DNA from: an uncultured Bacillaceae bacterium
GTDB lineage: Bacteria; Bacillota; Bacilli; Bacillales; Alkalibacillaceae
NCBI GenBank assembly: GCA_937983065.1
Contig: CALKAL010000182.1
Span: 1-6,317, forward strand
DNA: 6,317 nt
Reading direction: 5' to 3'
Shown here: one piece after another, positions 6,270-6,317 of the stretch
Layout: every line of letters begins with the position of its first letter
Position numbering within the stretch: position 1 is the first letter of the stretch
Made by a program: the position numbers and the translations under genes
The notes under the pieces: generated by a model
The model's database searches: none
The model's input: the letters and a program-made list of their open reading frames with translations, nothing else
What the model was told of the DNA's origin: nothing

Positions 6270-6317
6270 ATAAATCCCCCTTAATTTTTTTAAAAATATC
6301 TACAGGAAAACAAAAAA

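Noticed and set aside
6270..6317. Promoter of the ABC operon
   Set aside because: The 48 bases are very A/T-rich but show no convincing -35/-10 pair on the minus strand; the promoter is probably outside the window.

Overview
The window reads as low-GC Bacillota DNA, most likely a Bacillaceae member, possibly an alkaliphilic or salt-tolerant one. The evidence is A+T-rich intergenic DNA, strong Bacillus-type Shine-Dalgarno (SD) sequences, a GlpD that closely resembles the B. subtilis enzyme, and a GlpP antiterminator, which is a Firmicutes-type regulator. I see no mobile element, CRISPR array, tRNA or rRNA.

Layout: (1) 1-819, minus strand: the first 273 codons of glpD (aerobic glycerol-3-phosphate dehydrogenase), running off the left edge. 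(2) 820-1022: a compact divergent control region. It holds a glpD promoter and a leader that contains a perfect 13-bp-stem intrinsic terminator just ahead of the glpD ribosome binding site. It also holds an oppositely directed extended -10 promoter for glpP. (3) 1023-1589, plus strand: glpP, the glycerol-3-phosphate-responsive antiterminator expected to act on that terminator. (4) 1586-6269, minus strand: a four-gene operon read right to left. It encodes a lipoprotein substrate-binding protein, an ABC ATPase, a fused two-domain permease (12 membrane helices) and a HAD-IIA phosphatase. Spacing within the operon is tight (20 nt, a 4-nt ATGA overlap, then 15 nt). Its last stop codon overlaps the glpP stop codon tail to tail.

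How the genes may work together: glpP and glpD form a recognisable regulatory pair. GlpP bound to glycerol-3-phosphate lets RNA polymerase read through the leader terminator so that GlpD can oxidise glycerol-3-phosphate to dihydroxyacetone phosphate. The ABC system belongs to the FbpABC/AfuABC/PhnSTU-like group, whose members carry ferric iron, sugar phosphates or 2-aminoethylphosphonate. Its binding protein lacks the twin tyrosines used for ferric iron. A HAD-IIA phosphatase completes the operon, and the glycerol-3-phosphate genes are adjacent. My leading hypothesis is therefore uptake of a small phosphorylated compound (glycerol phosphate, a glycerophosphodiester, a sugar phosphate or a phosphonate) with phosphate release inside the cell. 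The substrate is inferred, not shown.
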